NCBI GenBank assembly: GCA_036346375.1
Contig: CM070515.1
Location: 5,478,423 to 5,542,422 of the forward strand
DNA length: 64,000 nucleotides
Direction of reading: 5' to 3'
DNA from: Guadua angustifolia
Lineage: Eukaryota > Streptophyta > Magnoliopsida > Poales > Poaceae
Shown piece by piece: positions 1-11,539 of the stretch. A model generated the notes under the pieces. The model was given only the letters and a program-made list of their open reading frames with translations. It searched no databases and was not told the origin of the DNA. The stretch's first letter is position 1, and the number at the start of each line of letters is the position of its first letter. A program made the position numbers and the translations under genes.

Positions 1-960
1 AGGTCCCAGAAATTTCACAAGAATTTTGCAGGAGTTAGGGGCAAGTTGGGAACGGGAGAATTTTGCATGAATCCTATGGAAAATGATTCATGCGAAATTA
101 ATTTCTACCTTCGAACAAGTCTTACGAGAATTTGTATGAATTTTTTAGGCTAGCCCTCGGGCCCAGGCTTGGGTGACCAGAGTCCTGGCTCCGCCTCTGA
201 CACCATCAATAACGGCTTATACTATGGAAAGCAAGCATCATTTCAGTTCACACCTCCAATAAAAATTAGAATTGCTTTATTCCCCGTTCTTCGATACTTG
301 GAGCCTTCGATACACCAGCTAAAAAGTCTTACTATAAAGCTACGAAAGGCCATCAGCCAAGCAACACCCTAAGGAAGTGGAGTGATCACTTTTTTCTTTT
401 TCTTTACCTCTTTTTTTTCAAATTTAGTTCCCTCTTGAGCGTAATTGCAAATCTAACCCTTTCTTCATTACGGAAGGCGCGACAAGTGACCTGCAATGCT
501 AGAGGAGCTTGGAAGCCGCCTGCTTGTACTGTTGTGGCCGGTGAGCACATTGGAGTTAGGTGTGGGAGGCATGGAGAGGGTGCTAGATTTACAATTTTAT
601 TGAGAAGAGAGTTAAATTTGGAAAAACAAAAACAAAGTAAGAGGAATAGAATAGTGGATGACACACACACACAAAAGAGCAAACAAAAAGTGGTGATACA
701 TGTAAAGCTGGCAAGCAAGAAACTAGCAGTCCTACTTAATTAAGAGGGGTGCTTCAATGCTTTTCTTTTTAACAATTGTACAACTATTAAAGCGTGAATG
801 AAAGATAGATAGTGATTACTTACCCTTTCGTTTGTTTTAAGATTTGTATAACTTATATTAAAAAGAAAATATGGAAGCACTGCTCATTAATTAATGGTCT
901 CATTAAAAAAATTGTGTTAAGCGTTGCATAGCAACTCTGTATAAATAAACATTTCACACG
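1..960. other. Intergenic, no gene recognised
   Basis: No family could be recognised on either strand. Short open frames occur, but they overlap one another on opposite strands and show no domain. A short CA microsatellite lies near 659-674. The composition is moderately AT-rich. Confidence 0.5.
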
Positions 961-984
961 CATATGCAAGACAGTAAAACGTCT

Positions 985-1450
985 ATGCCGCTGCGTCGTC
1001 AGTTTCCAGGACCGCTGGATCGGCAGCCGTCATTCGTAGTCACAAAGGTGCCTTTCTGATGGCGGCGACTAGAAGGTATTACGATGCCTGATCCTTTCAT
1101 CGCAGAAGCCATGGCGTACCGAGACGGTCTCCGGCTGGCGAGGCATGGTGGCTACTGCCATGTTGTTCTGGAAACAGATTGCCAGGAAGCTGATCGTGCT
1201 TGGGAGCGGCGGGCCATCAATAGTTCTACGACCGCTGTTATTTTATCAGAAGCCAAGGAGATTTCGGCAGAATTCTCGTTCTTTAATTTCTGCTTCATCT
1301 GTTGGGATGCAAACGGTGTTGCACATCGTAGTGCTAAGACTGCTCGCAGGCAGACTTCTTGATCGCATCCCTGTATGCGGATTGTAATAACCTTGTAGCT
1401 CCGTGGCTTCCCCTAAAAGAGGAACAGAAAGGGAGGGTTCGCGGCATGGT
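985..1450 (+). pseudogene. Retroelement RNase H-like (RVT_3 type) relic
   Basis: Two reading frames together give the pattern of the RNase H-like domain that ends plant LINE-type reverse transcriptases: VIRSHKGAFLMAA, then after a frame change near 1083-1087 PDPFIAEAMAYRDGL, a strand with LETDCQEA (catalytic-type acidic residue) and, near 1280-1330, a FNFCFICWDANGVAH segment matching the family's C-terminal pattern in which N and AH are conserved. The frame break and the absence of an upstream reverse transcriptase make this a decayed fragment. It could also be a captured stand-alone RVT_3 gene piece. The domain call is family knowledge applied to visible motifs; no search was run. Confidence 0.6.
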
Positions 1451-1645
1451 TACCACAAACACGGTTCATCCAATTTACTGTATAAGATTCAGGTTTGCGA
1501 TTTGATACCTTTTTTTTAGTTTTTATTGCGAACACAAATCCTATATGCTAAACCGATTGGGACTATGGTCTATGGAGGAAGGAATACTCGCATGGCAAGG
1601 GGTGAAGCACCGGAAGGATGAGTAGAAGTTCAATTCAAGATACTA

Positions 1646-1903
1646 CTCCTTTCGGTCACAAATAATTATCATTTTGGATATTAACACGGTCCTCAAAACT
1701 TAACTTTGACCATAAATTTTTATTATAATATATTTAAAAAATTCTAATAAAATTATAATATTATGAAAGTATGTTTCGAGACGAATCTACACATATGCTT
1801 TTCATACATCCAATCTAAATATTTAAAAAGATATTAATAGTTAAATTTTATAACTTTGACTACATGTTTTCCAAACCAATAAACTTTTGTGAGCTGGAGG
1901 GAG
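1646..1903. mobile_element. Stowaway-like MITE (Tc1/mariner)
   Basis: A 258-bp AT-rich segment has imperfect terminal inverted repeats. The left end reads CTCCTTTCGGTCACAAAT and the right end, reverse complemented, CTCCCTCCAGCTCACAAAA. It is flanked by TA on both sides (1644-1645 and 1904-1905). Size, TA target duplication and the CTCCCTCC-type end are the hallmarks of grass Stowaway elements. There is no coding capacity. Confidence 0.8.
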
Positions 1904-1905
1904 TA

Positions 1906-2600
1906 TATCTATAGCCTTTTGTATTTCGTGCTTGGAAATTCTCAATTTAGTACGTATAGGGCTGTACCTTACAAAACAGGGGCTCAGTACAAAATCTAAA
2001 ATTTTGATTAGGAATATAAAAAAAAGGGTATGTAATCTGCACATTATACCTGATTGCTTTCATAGAGAAATTTTGTACGATAACATACAGGATCGTAAAC
2101 TGGAAAAAATAACTTCATATGTGAGGCCGACAAATGTAGCCTAGGGCCGTTTTGATGTTCTTTTCCAATTCGTACGACCTCCATAGTGTTATTCAAAAGC
2201 GTGCAAAATTACAATCAATGCTTTCTAAAGGTTAATATGAGATTTTCCAAAAAGAAAAAAAAATAAAAAGAACAATATTAATAATGGTATACACCGTAAA
2301 AAAGGGAGGGTCCATAAGAAAATGTTGCTGTGACCACATTGCACATGCAACGAACATATGTAAGACATAATTTCCATTTCATGCTCAAAGTCTCTAATGT
2401 ATTAGTATTAGTAAGTACTAACAAGTACCCTAAGCCCAAAGTTTCAACTCATACGTAGCAGCCAATCGAACAACAGAAAGAGGAAACCTGCCTTTTAAAA
2501 AAAAAACGAGCGGTCGCTCAGCTCTCTCGTGCTTATCAGTTATCAACGGGCCTGAGTACCTTTAATGCTTGAAATTACATTTGTATGTGAACATAAAAAA
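1906..2600. other. Intergenic, no gene recognised
   Basis: AT-rich sequence downstream of the PQ-loop gene. No domain, RNA gene or clear transposon end was found in either orientation. Confidence 0.5.
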
Positions 2601-3041
2601 AAATAGATCCACTCGTAATGTTTTTTAATCGGCATCAAACAAGCTGTCATTTCATTTCCCTGCCAAATCTAGTGCGCTGTGCAATTCAAGATGAGCCCAG
2701 ACAAACGGATCATGATGATAATCAATACATATATGAACCTCAGCATCCGGCGATACCGACCAGATTGTACATAGCTGGTGCAAGTTTTTCACAGCACAAA
2801 CACTACCAGAAGCAGAAAGCAAAAGCAGGACAAGCACCATATTAGATAGTATGATACGACACACTCTGATAATACTGCCAAAACGAAGTGCGAGAAGCCT
2901 TCTCCATGTGAGCCGTGGTCCATAAACTCCACAAGTGTGCACGGGGAGGGACCCGTATGTACGACGGTTTTCCAAGCAAAAAATGCATCGTGGCAGTTTC
3001 AGGAATGAAAGAGACCGATGCAGGAGGTACCTTCAGGTCTG
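2600..3041 (-). other. Candidate 3' UTR terminal exon of the PQ-loop gene
   Basis: On the minus strand a pyrimidine-rich tract followed by TATTTCAG at about 3042-3049 makes a strong splice acceptor. About 500 bases upstream (minus sense), just after the PQ-loop stop codon, AAAAG/GTTAGT near 3535-3540 makes a plausible donor. The minus-strand open frame at 2652-2975 has no recognisable domain and is more likely untranslated. This is inferred from splice signals only; the left limit is approximate. Confidence 0.4.
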
Positions 3042-3225
3042 AAATACAGAAAAGTTACCCAAAAAAAAACGAATGGTTAGCAGGTCATGTGCCTTCTCCA
3101 GTCCATAGAAAAATTTGAGAAAGAAGATTAGAGTAATATACAGTCCAGCTCTCAGGCTGGCAAACTGTGAATTCACCAAACCAAAGAACTCGATTCAAGT
3201 TTGCAATCCTATTTCCAAGTAAGAG

Positions 3226-3271
3226 ATCCCTAGTAAAATGCTTCAGATATCCCTAGTAAAATGCTTCAGAG
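3226..3271. repeat. 23-bp direct tandem duplication
   Basis: Two adjacent near-identical 23-bp copies (3226-3248 and 3249-3271) containing CCTAGTAAAATGCTTCAGA. The pair lies in the presumed 3' UTR intron of the PQ-loop gene and looks like a replication slippage product. Confidence 0.9.
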
Positions 3272-3580
3272 ACTTGCGGAAACTTGACATTTCGGCAACA
3301 ATATGAGGAGCAGACAGCTTTCCTCGTGCAGGCTAGGAGTGTTCAAGGGCAAACATTTCTTTAGCATGAGTTCAAGGGAAAACCTTGTAGAATCTCATTA
3401 TTTTACAGGTTTTATTTCATCTTATCACAGCAAATACCGTATACATAATTAGTGATTTCCATCAAACAGGAACTGTAACATAATGAATAATCATTAAAAA
3501 AATATAATGAACAAAGACAAGAAGAGCAAAACTAACCTTTTACATTGAAGAAGAAAAAGGAATTCTCTCTTTGCTATCCA

Positions 3581-6500
3581 TTAAGCTTTATCCACGTTGT
3601 CGAGTTCATCAGGCTCATTTTGCTTCCGATAATGAAAATAAAGGAACTGAAGAATAATCTGTAAAAGATGGTTAAGGGATTCTTCCAGTGCGACAATTGC
3701 TCCAAATCTCCAACGCAGAACAACACAGGTCCCAGATGCACAGAAAACAACATATGTATAGAATTAATTTACATATGTATGTGTTGAAGTATATATGGAA
3801 AAGAGATGAAAATGACATATTGTATGGCTTCAACAGAGAATAATACTAGATTATGATATGACATTATGGTAAATTGATAATTTTTAGTCAAGCACCAGCA
3901 ATCGGCTGTTCAACAGCAAGGGTCCAGTCATTTTTGGTTAAGTAACATATCACATCCTTCTCAAGTATTTACCATTTAGTGATATTTTTACTCGTAAATT
4001 AATATGCTTATTTGAAATGGTTGCTATCAGAGCACAAAATTTTGTTCAGACCTAATATTTGCACACAAAAAAACACTACTTTAGAACAAGAATATTATTA
4101 GAAAGTAGGAAGCGATGATGCTCAAAGTAAAAAAGGTGCAAACTGCAAAGGATACAAAACAATCAAGCAAAACACATCCTCCAGCATCTACAAGCCACGG
4201 GAGATTTGGTCCAAGTTTTGACCAGTCTAAGCTATTCACAAGTATACTGCATTGCAAAAGAAGGAACATGAGAACAGTATAACACAACCAACTAAAGTTG
4301 GGTTTCAAGATTAAAAACAGAATAGGTGATGTGATCATATTTTAGAGAATAAACTTCAAAAGATAGTGACCACACCTGCTTGACATATAACAGGTCAGCC
4401 GCCAGCACTAGTTTTTATTGCAACCAACAAATCTGTAAGTACGTATTTTGCAGACTACATAGCTCTAGTAAGCAAATTAAATGCCTCAAAGAATAACTTT
4501 GATTAAATAATTCATTGATATACAACAGATGCAGGTAAAGTAACTAAGTTATGAAAATTATTCCAAAACAGAAATTCCACCATTTAGCTGTGAAGACAGT
4601 GAATAATGTAATGAATTCGAATGATTGAGCATGGTTACCTTCCTACATATGTCGAGTTTCCCACTAAAGCAAAGGTAAACATTAGCGGATTGAGCCCCTG
4701 AATAAAATTACAAGACAAATAAGTTAACCAGCATAGGGAAAAAATTTGCAAACAACCAGAGATAAATAGTGATCAAAGCAGTTAAAGCAACAATGTGATC
4801 CAACAAACAATTGAATAGCAGGTACATAAATTTGACTTCTTACAGAAATAAAATTCTGTTGTTTGGTGAAATTTTGGCATAGGATGGATCTCCATCTGGA
4901 AAAATAGGGTAGGCGAGCTATCTTTTGCCCAAACAATAAGATGCAACAATGCTATGCAGGGGACTTATCAAACTGATAAAAACTTAAAAGAGAAGGAACA
5001 AACATTAAACACCCCATACTAACAAAACCTTTTACTCCCAGGATTAAGTTGGACTTACCACTTTGCATAATAACAGCAAGTTACACATGACAATCAATAA
5101 CAAGACCATTAACCAATGGTTATTTACATTTTCATAAAATAAAAAGTAGATGAACTAAAATTGGAAAGTCGGGTGGCTTAGTGCTAAATACTTCATAGTA
5201 GGACTAATTTTCTTTTGGCAGCCTTTCCATCTAACTGTATCCAAGTGCATTGCATGCAAATTACTCTTATGAGTTTTTTATGGCCTGTAAAGTGTTGGTA
5301 CTACTTCTAGGCAAATTTCCTATCCTATCTATCCATTTTCTCAAAATAATGCAAAAAAGAAAGGCAAATACAAACAACATAAAAAAATTAAATGTCTCCT
5401 GCAGTAAAAGCAGATTGGAGAAAAATTATGGATGAAGATGGGAGATAAACTTGCCTCAACATTGCCTCTTTTCATCTGCAGAGCAGTAGAGAAAGATCAG
5501 ATATACAATGTAGTATTGCACTATTATTGCTGTAAATAATTTATCAAGATTAACTTGAATAGCTACTATTTAGTATCAGAAAAGCATTTCCAGTAAGCAA
5601 AAGTATATTAGGAATAGGAGCAACTATGGCACGTTTTATCTGTCATGCATTTCACAAACACCTTTTCCACCTTTCACAATTCATCCCACTAAAAGGTGTT
5701 TGTACAAGCCATCACCAAAATTGAATATCAGACAGGTATTTCTGGTAAGCAAATGAATAATAGGAAAACAAAACTTCAATTGCTTGTAAAGTCTTACATT
5801 TAAGAAAATCTGGGGAAGTCGTCCACCCATATAGATTATTGCCATTGCCCAACCAAGGAAGCTTCCAATTCCACTTCCATTCCCATGGCTGAGAGATGAA
5901 TTTGCATGATCATCCTATGATGCAAGAAGTTAATCAGATCATAATTGCAAGTAAAAAATTTTAACATAATTTGTTCTGGTTCATGCAAAATTCTTAGTAA
6001 ACTAGATGTTCTGCCAAAAGGTCTGAAACTGGAGAGCAAGTACAGTTTACCGCTAAAGCTAAAAGCTTTCTTCCAACAGGTATGACAATCCTGTTGGGCA
6101 CCTCCTTATGTGTGGTTCCAACCAAAATATGCAAGACACACATACCCAAGAGAACAGACATCCATGGTACCTGAATTCAATTTATTAAATGTTGTTGTAG
6201 TTCTAACCTCAGGAAACAAACTATGAAGGGGATTACAGTTTAACGTACCACTGAGAGAGAATTTTTTGTTATAGTAGCTGGTGCAGATTGTGCTGGAGCA
6301 AAATCACCAATTAAAGGTTCCCCTCGGTCATTCATTTGTGGAGGAGTCCTTGTTGTCTGGCGACTATTGCCCAACCATGTACCTGCAGTCGGCACTGGGC
6401 TGCTTGATAGAGATCTTGCTGACCTGTAAAATTAACCAGCAAGTTAGATGCTTCTGAACTTCCATCTGTTTGCTACAGTGCCTTTTGTCTGAAAGTACAA

Positions 6501-8628
6501 GTGAAACTGCAACACCCAGAAGTTATGGTTAACTGCAACATAAGAGTGTAGTCCATCGGCCTATCAGTGCTATATGAGTAAGGCAAATAGATAACATTTC
6601 AAAAGTTTTATCCAAACAGAGGAAGCAGCAGGACAATAACTTGCTTGAAGGAATAAAATATGACGAAACATTAACTAGCTCTAGAACATTACACATAGTA
6701 GTAATCTGTGTTGGGGCTGCTCGGACCATGACGTTGCTGGGCTACTTTTGTGTTCACCTGGACTGGTGAGCTTGGAATAGGAACGGGTGCACCTGATTGA
6801 ACGTTGTTTCTGGATACCTCACCATCCTTGGGCCCCAAAAGCTTTTCATGCAATGAAGCTTCCCCATGCTGATGCCTCTGAGGCTGAAAACCATGTATGT
6901 CCCAACAAAAGTCAGACAAAGTAGTTTAGAAAGATGGTAGGAGTAACAGGTGTCTGTTCAATTTCAAGTGAATCTAGCCTGTGGTTGGATCGATCTTCAC
7001 ACACTATAAACAGACTTACCAGAGATATAATCTAATAAAACAGCTGACAGAGTATGAACAACACTAGACTAAGCAAAGAAGAGAGCGATGATACTTTATG
7101 AATTCATGAATCCAGAAGTACTATTCGTATATAATGGTTGCTGCGTCACGGTTGTTAACAAGGCACTGCATCAAGTATTTATTTTTCTAACATTCAGTAA
7201 AAGTGAATCATGCAAAACTTGATGCAAACATGATGATAATCTGCAAAATTTTGAAGTACTCACCTTGCCAGCTGCCCTGGATTTCTTTACTTTAAAACGG
7301 TGGTAGATGTGGCTGTAGTATATTGTCTGTCCAGTGAGGATCACAGTTGTGATGGTATATAGCTGCATTGCAAAAGTTAAGTTTTCAGATGACAAAAACC
7401 GCTGCAAGAATTGAAATAACATGAGTCTAGAAACTGCTGCACTTACCAATGCCATGTAAAACTGTGTCGGCAGCTGCATTATAAACAGAATGAAAATATT
7501 AAATTTGACACATTTAAAAGTAAAAGTGCTTATGTAATCTCATGAGGAAATTTCTTCATATAAATTGAACACGGAGATATCGAATACGTAAATACTAAAG
7601 CAATTTAGTGGCAAGCATAATCAGATTTGTCTGCAGTAGATGCCATATTATTATAAAATATAAATCTTATCTAAATCCATTTGGAACTCACTTTTTATTA
7701 ACTAGATTTGGAACTCGTCTAAATGTCCATATTCTATTATTTTGCTTCTTCAGCTGATTGTTAATGCATACAACATAATATACTACTCTGGTGCTGGTTC
7801 AACTGTTCAAGGAGTAGTGCAGGCAGGCAGAAATAAGTCGATCACTTTTCATGTTTTACAAATAACACCTCGTTACACTGTGCCAAGAAGATCTCAGTGA
7901 GATATTCATTAAATCGGAGAGAAAACTACTAGCTTCCTAGGATATTAACATGTCTAATTTTTGCACACATGCATATGCCTCGCAAAATAAAGAAAGAAAA
8001 AAAAACTGTTACATATGATTCAGAAACTGTTGAATATTAATGGATCTTACAGTAGCAGTTTCCAGGAAGCAGCCGACAAGGTTAAACAAATCCCTGCATA
8101 ATTGCAGAAGAATAACATGGAACATCAGATAGATCATTTTCACATATCAATCTGCAAGTACAATTATGGTGACATAAATATAAGAGGAACGTGGGACATG
8201 TGAAACAACAAGAAATTTCTACAGTGTATTATACTGGCAGTATATAGTAAGTAGAAGAAATCAGATCTAGCCATGTTAAGGCTATTTCCACTACTATACT
8301 ACCAGATGAAGTATAAATAAATTATAGCTAATAATGAACTATTTATATTGAATTTTGTGTACCATAAAAGAGCTTGTGAAACAACATACCCAACTATCCA
8401 GGTCATTAGAAAGGCAATAGAAAGCCCTTCTGTTGACTTCTGCCTGTAATTCGTTATGATCTGCGGCACCTCGGCGACGCCCCAGCTGATGACACTAACC
8501 AGCCCGAGCGTCAGCGCAACTCCATCCTTCGTGCTGCACAGACAATATTTCAGGTAGGTTTGGGCCCATTCCGCGCAGTGCCGACCTGAGGGGCAGCTTG
8601 GAGGTGAAGCTCCACTGAAGATACCCAT
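3581..8628 (-). CDS. PQ-loop repeat membrane protein (vacuolar/lysosomal amino-acid transporter family)
   Basis: Twelve coding exons on the minus strand join in frame to 420 codons including TAA: 8628-8390, 8093-8051, 7473-7447, 7362-7264, 6883-6693, 6423-6249, 6170-6051, 5914-5798, 5475-5455, 4697-4639, 4246-4156, 3658-3581. The first PQ loop is at residues 55-56 (EVPQIITNYRQKSTEG) and the second at 332-333 (GGRLPQIFLN), each inside hydrophobic helices, as in the seven-helix PQ-loop family. Yeast Ypq1 and animal PQLC2 of this family export cationic amino acids from the vacuole or lysosome; substrate here is inferred. A hydrophilic, Ser/Pro-rich loop (about residues 138-250) separates the halves. 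The start is the first ATG after the 8641 acceptor; an untranslated exon ends at 9990. The intron after the 7-codon exon 5455-5475 begins GCAAGT, a GC-AG intron. All junctions keep phase, so the gene looks intact. Confidence 0.88.
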
Positions 8629-8709
8629 CTGTGTTCGAGACCTAAGGCACAAATTGCAGAGAAAATGCAGTGTAAAAAAGCTTGTTGTAAATTTGATCTT
8701 CTATTTTGA

Positions 8710-8773
8710 ATAAGAAAGGAAATATTTTCATATATATCCAGATAAGAAAGGAAATATTTTCATATATATCCAG
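8710..8773. repeat. 32-bp direct tandem duplication in intron 1
   Basis: Two adjacent identical 32-bp copies (8710-8741, 8742-8773) containing GAAATATTTTCATATATATC, in the first intron of the PQ-loop gene. Identity suggests a recent event. Confidence 0.9.
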
Positions 8774-9989
8774 ATATTTAGGGGCTCAATTTAGCTTTTT
8801 TTTTGTGTGTGTTTCCGTTATGAAATAACACCATATTGACATCTCTTAACAGACAATTTTTCTCCATTTGTAATTGAGAAGCCTTAGCAAAAGTGAATTG
8901 TCACTTGGTTTTTAACTCAAAGATAGAAAAAGTTAACTGTTCCATCCCTTCAAAGAGGAAAAAAAAGAGGTAACGTAAGTTAGTGGCCACCATTCATGCT
9001 GAATCAAAAGGAATAATGAACAGAATCAGCACAGAATGTTACCAGCTAGAGAGAAAGAGACGAAGAGAGTACTCTGTTTTGGGCAGGTAGAGAGAGCAAA
9101 AAAAGAAAGCAAAAGATTTCTAACAGAAAGGGAAAGAATATAGAAGAGAAGATTCAAGAGAAAAGGAGGAAGTGGTAGGAAAAGAATGAGGATAGGAGAG
9201 AAGATTCGCTCCCCATAAATTGCAGTTTTGCTTTCTTTAAACATGTAACATTACTGCTGTACAAATTTATGTTGATTTTTTTAAAAATAAATTAAATCGA
9301 ATTTTGAAAATCCTATTGATGAGGACTTATTAAGATGCAAGTGGCCTACAGGTCCTAGACTGTGGTCCTAGACTGTTCTCTTGTCCTCCGTCCACATGAA
9401 CCACCCACAAAAACAGCCAAACAAGGCTAACAAAATCAAAACATAGTTTGTCTTCCTCTCTCTCTCCTTTCGGCTCTCAATTTATCCCCTTCCCTCCCCA
9501 CCATAGTTGCGGCCACCAAAACATGGCAATGATCCGCCGATTTCCAACAATCGCGTTTGAGAAACAGAACGCTTCAAGATCACAAAACCTCCACGCATCG
9601 CCCCGGCGGCGAAGGACGGGCATCAACGAATCGGGACACGTTAAAGAAAGACACAGCCCGCGTCTCGAATTTGCACACACTGCCAAGCACCATCTTTTCT
9701 TGAGAAAACTAAAATCGCAGAAACCGTAGCAGGCTAATGGCGACGCATCACCGAAAAAAAAACCCTCAAAAAATCGAATGCGAATGCGATGGAGGATAGG
9801 ACCTAGAGGTCAAGCATTCACGTTCCGGCAACAAAGCGAAAGAGGGCTAGATCGAGACGAGGGCTACCAGGCACGCAATCAATCCACGCCCAACCGACGG
9901 ACGCGCTGCCAAGAACTCCGCAAGATCGAACATTCACCAAGCAACAAGGGAGAGCATGAGCTCTGGGAAGAAGGGAGTTGAGTTCGTAC

Positions 9990-10155
9990 CAGAGTTCCTT
10001 CTCTTTCCGAAGAACTGGGAGGTGGAAGTGAAAGGGGAGACGGGCGCAGGGCGAAATCTAAACCGAGCGGCTCCGCCCCCCGCGATTTTATTTATTGCCC
10101 GCTCTGCTGGTCGCCCTCCTGCCCTGGTCCATTAATAGAAGGCGCATATATATAA
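9990..10155 (-). promoter_or_regulatory. PQ-loop gene core promoter and 5' untranslated exon
   Basis: On the minus strand a TATA box (TATATATA) lies at 10147-10154. About 30 bases downstream begins a GC-rich leader that ends at a GTACGA donor (last exon base 9990). No ATG is present in this leader, which fits an untranslated first exon spliced to the acceptor at 8641/8642. The start of transcription near 10115 is inferred from TATA spacing. Confidence 0.55.
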
Positions 10156-10360
10156 CAGGAGCGGTAGCGGAATTAGTCATATTAATTATTTAAAATAAGT
10201 TAATATATGTTGTACACATATAGCATATTCATGTTAATTTTTTACATAAAGCAAAGAAGAAACGTAAGCGAGGTATACGTGGGTTTGTCCCCAATAGTGC
10301 TAAGATTCTGAGTGAAATCTAGGCAATGGTGTTACGTATGGTACCAGAACATCAATCTTT

Positions 10361-10365
10361 GTTGC
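10361..10365. repeat. Target-site duplication, left copy (GTTGC)
   Basis: GTTGC directly precedes the terminal TGTCGG of the left LTR and recurs at 21097-21101 right after the terminal CCGACA of the right LTR. This proves that the two LTRs are the ends of one insertion. Confidence 0.93.
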
Positions 10366-11354
10366 TGTCGGTGTATTCCACCTGACAGGCCCGAGCCTAC
10401 GGATCGGGTTTTGTTCGATAGGGGTGGCCGGTGGTTGGCTAACCCTAGCGAGAGGAAACCCAAAGACCTCTCACACTAATGAGCTCGATGTCTAAATTCG
10501 GATGAACACAATGATTTTTACCCGGTTCGGGCCCCATGGAGAAGAATATGACCTTACTTCTGCTTGAAGTTGGATTGCCTCTCGAAAGGTCGTTACCAAG
10601 TTTGTGGGTCACCAGCTCTTCTGTTCCTCCTCTCCCTCTTTTTTTCCTCAAGTGCCCTTATATGCACGGGCTTACATGAGCGAGTTCGGAGAGAGGTCAC
10701 CATGCCTATCTTACACGTATTTATTACACTCTTGCCTGTTGTCCGTTCCTTGGCGCTAATTAATGCCGCGCATGCCTTCGCTCGGTTCTTCCGGAATGTG
10801 ACCTCTCGGTGTGGTAGGTGAGAGGTGTCGAGAACGCACATGTGCGAAATTCCTTGGGACCGACATGCACGTACAACAGCCTGCTTGACACAAGATCTGG
10901 CGGCGAAAAAACTTGGGCAAGCCACCGCATTCCACCCTTTTGCATGGCGGCGGAATAAGCGAGGCGTGCTCGTCGCATGCCACGTTAATTTGGCGCCGGC
11001 GGCGGCGTGATCGCCCGCTGCTTCGCCGCCGCCACGTGGGCCGGCACCGGAGGGCGGCGTGCCGCCCGCTGCCGCCAAGCGCCACGTTAGTGGGCGCCGG
11101 CGGCGAGGCATGATCGCCCGCTGCTTTCGCCCGTCGCCACGTGGGCCGGCACCGGAGGCGGCGTGCCGCCCGCTTTGCCGTCGAGCCGCCACGTTAGGTG
11201 GCGCCGGCGGCGGCGTGATCGCCCGCTGCTTTCGCCCGCCGCCACGTGGACTAGCATCCAACAGACGGGGTGTAAGCACCACCGCTTGCTAAGCGCCACG
11301 TGGGCCGCACGCTTTGTGCGGCGAAGAGGTACCCTGGTGTATAGTACACCGACA
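10366..11354 (-). repeat. 3' LTR of gypsy element 1
   Basis: 989 bp running from TGTCGG to CCGACA. It matches the 20050-21096 LTR throughout but with many one-base indels. It holds about 2.5 tandem units of roughly 105 bp between 10975 and 11250, each with a CACGTG (11033, 11138, 11243); a fourth CACGTG is at 11297. Confidence 0.92.
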
Positions 11355-11539
11355 GTAGCCCTCGGGCCCACCCAAGAACGCACATCATAGGTTTTCAAAA
11401 TCTTTTCATTAAATGCCGGTGCATTCTTGGATGGGGCCATCACTCACCAGGATGCGACCGCCTCGATTCCTTCCCGCATCCATAAATTTTTCTTTGGGAC
11501 CCGAAACGGCGCACAACCTTGTCCTTTCGTGAACCGTCG

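Noticed and set aside
435..743. Overlapping open frames on both strands near 400-740
   Set aside because: No domain or splice context, and the two frames are mutual shadows.
2652..2975. Minus-strand 107-codon frame as a separate small protein gene
   Set aside because: It lies downstream of a strong acceptor after the PQ-loop stop and has no recognisable domain; it reads better as 3' UTR.
9026..9244. Minus-strand hydrophobic 72-codon frame
   Set aside because: Purine-rich low-complexity DNA in intron 1 of the PQ-loop gene produces a Leu/Phe/Ser-rich translation; not a gene.
10593..11282. 229-codon Arg/Ala/Gly-rich frame
   Set aside because: It is produced by GC-rich tandem units within an LTR.
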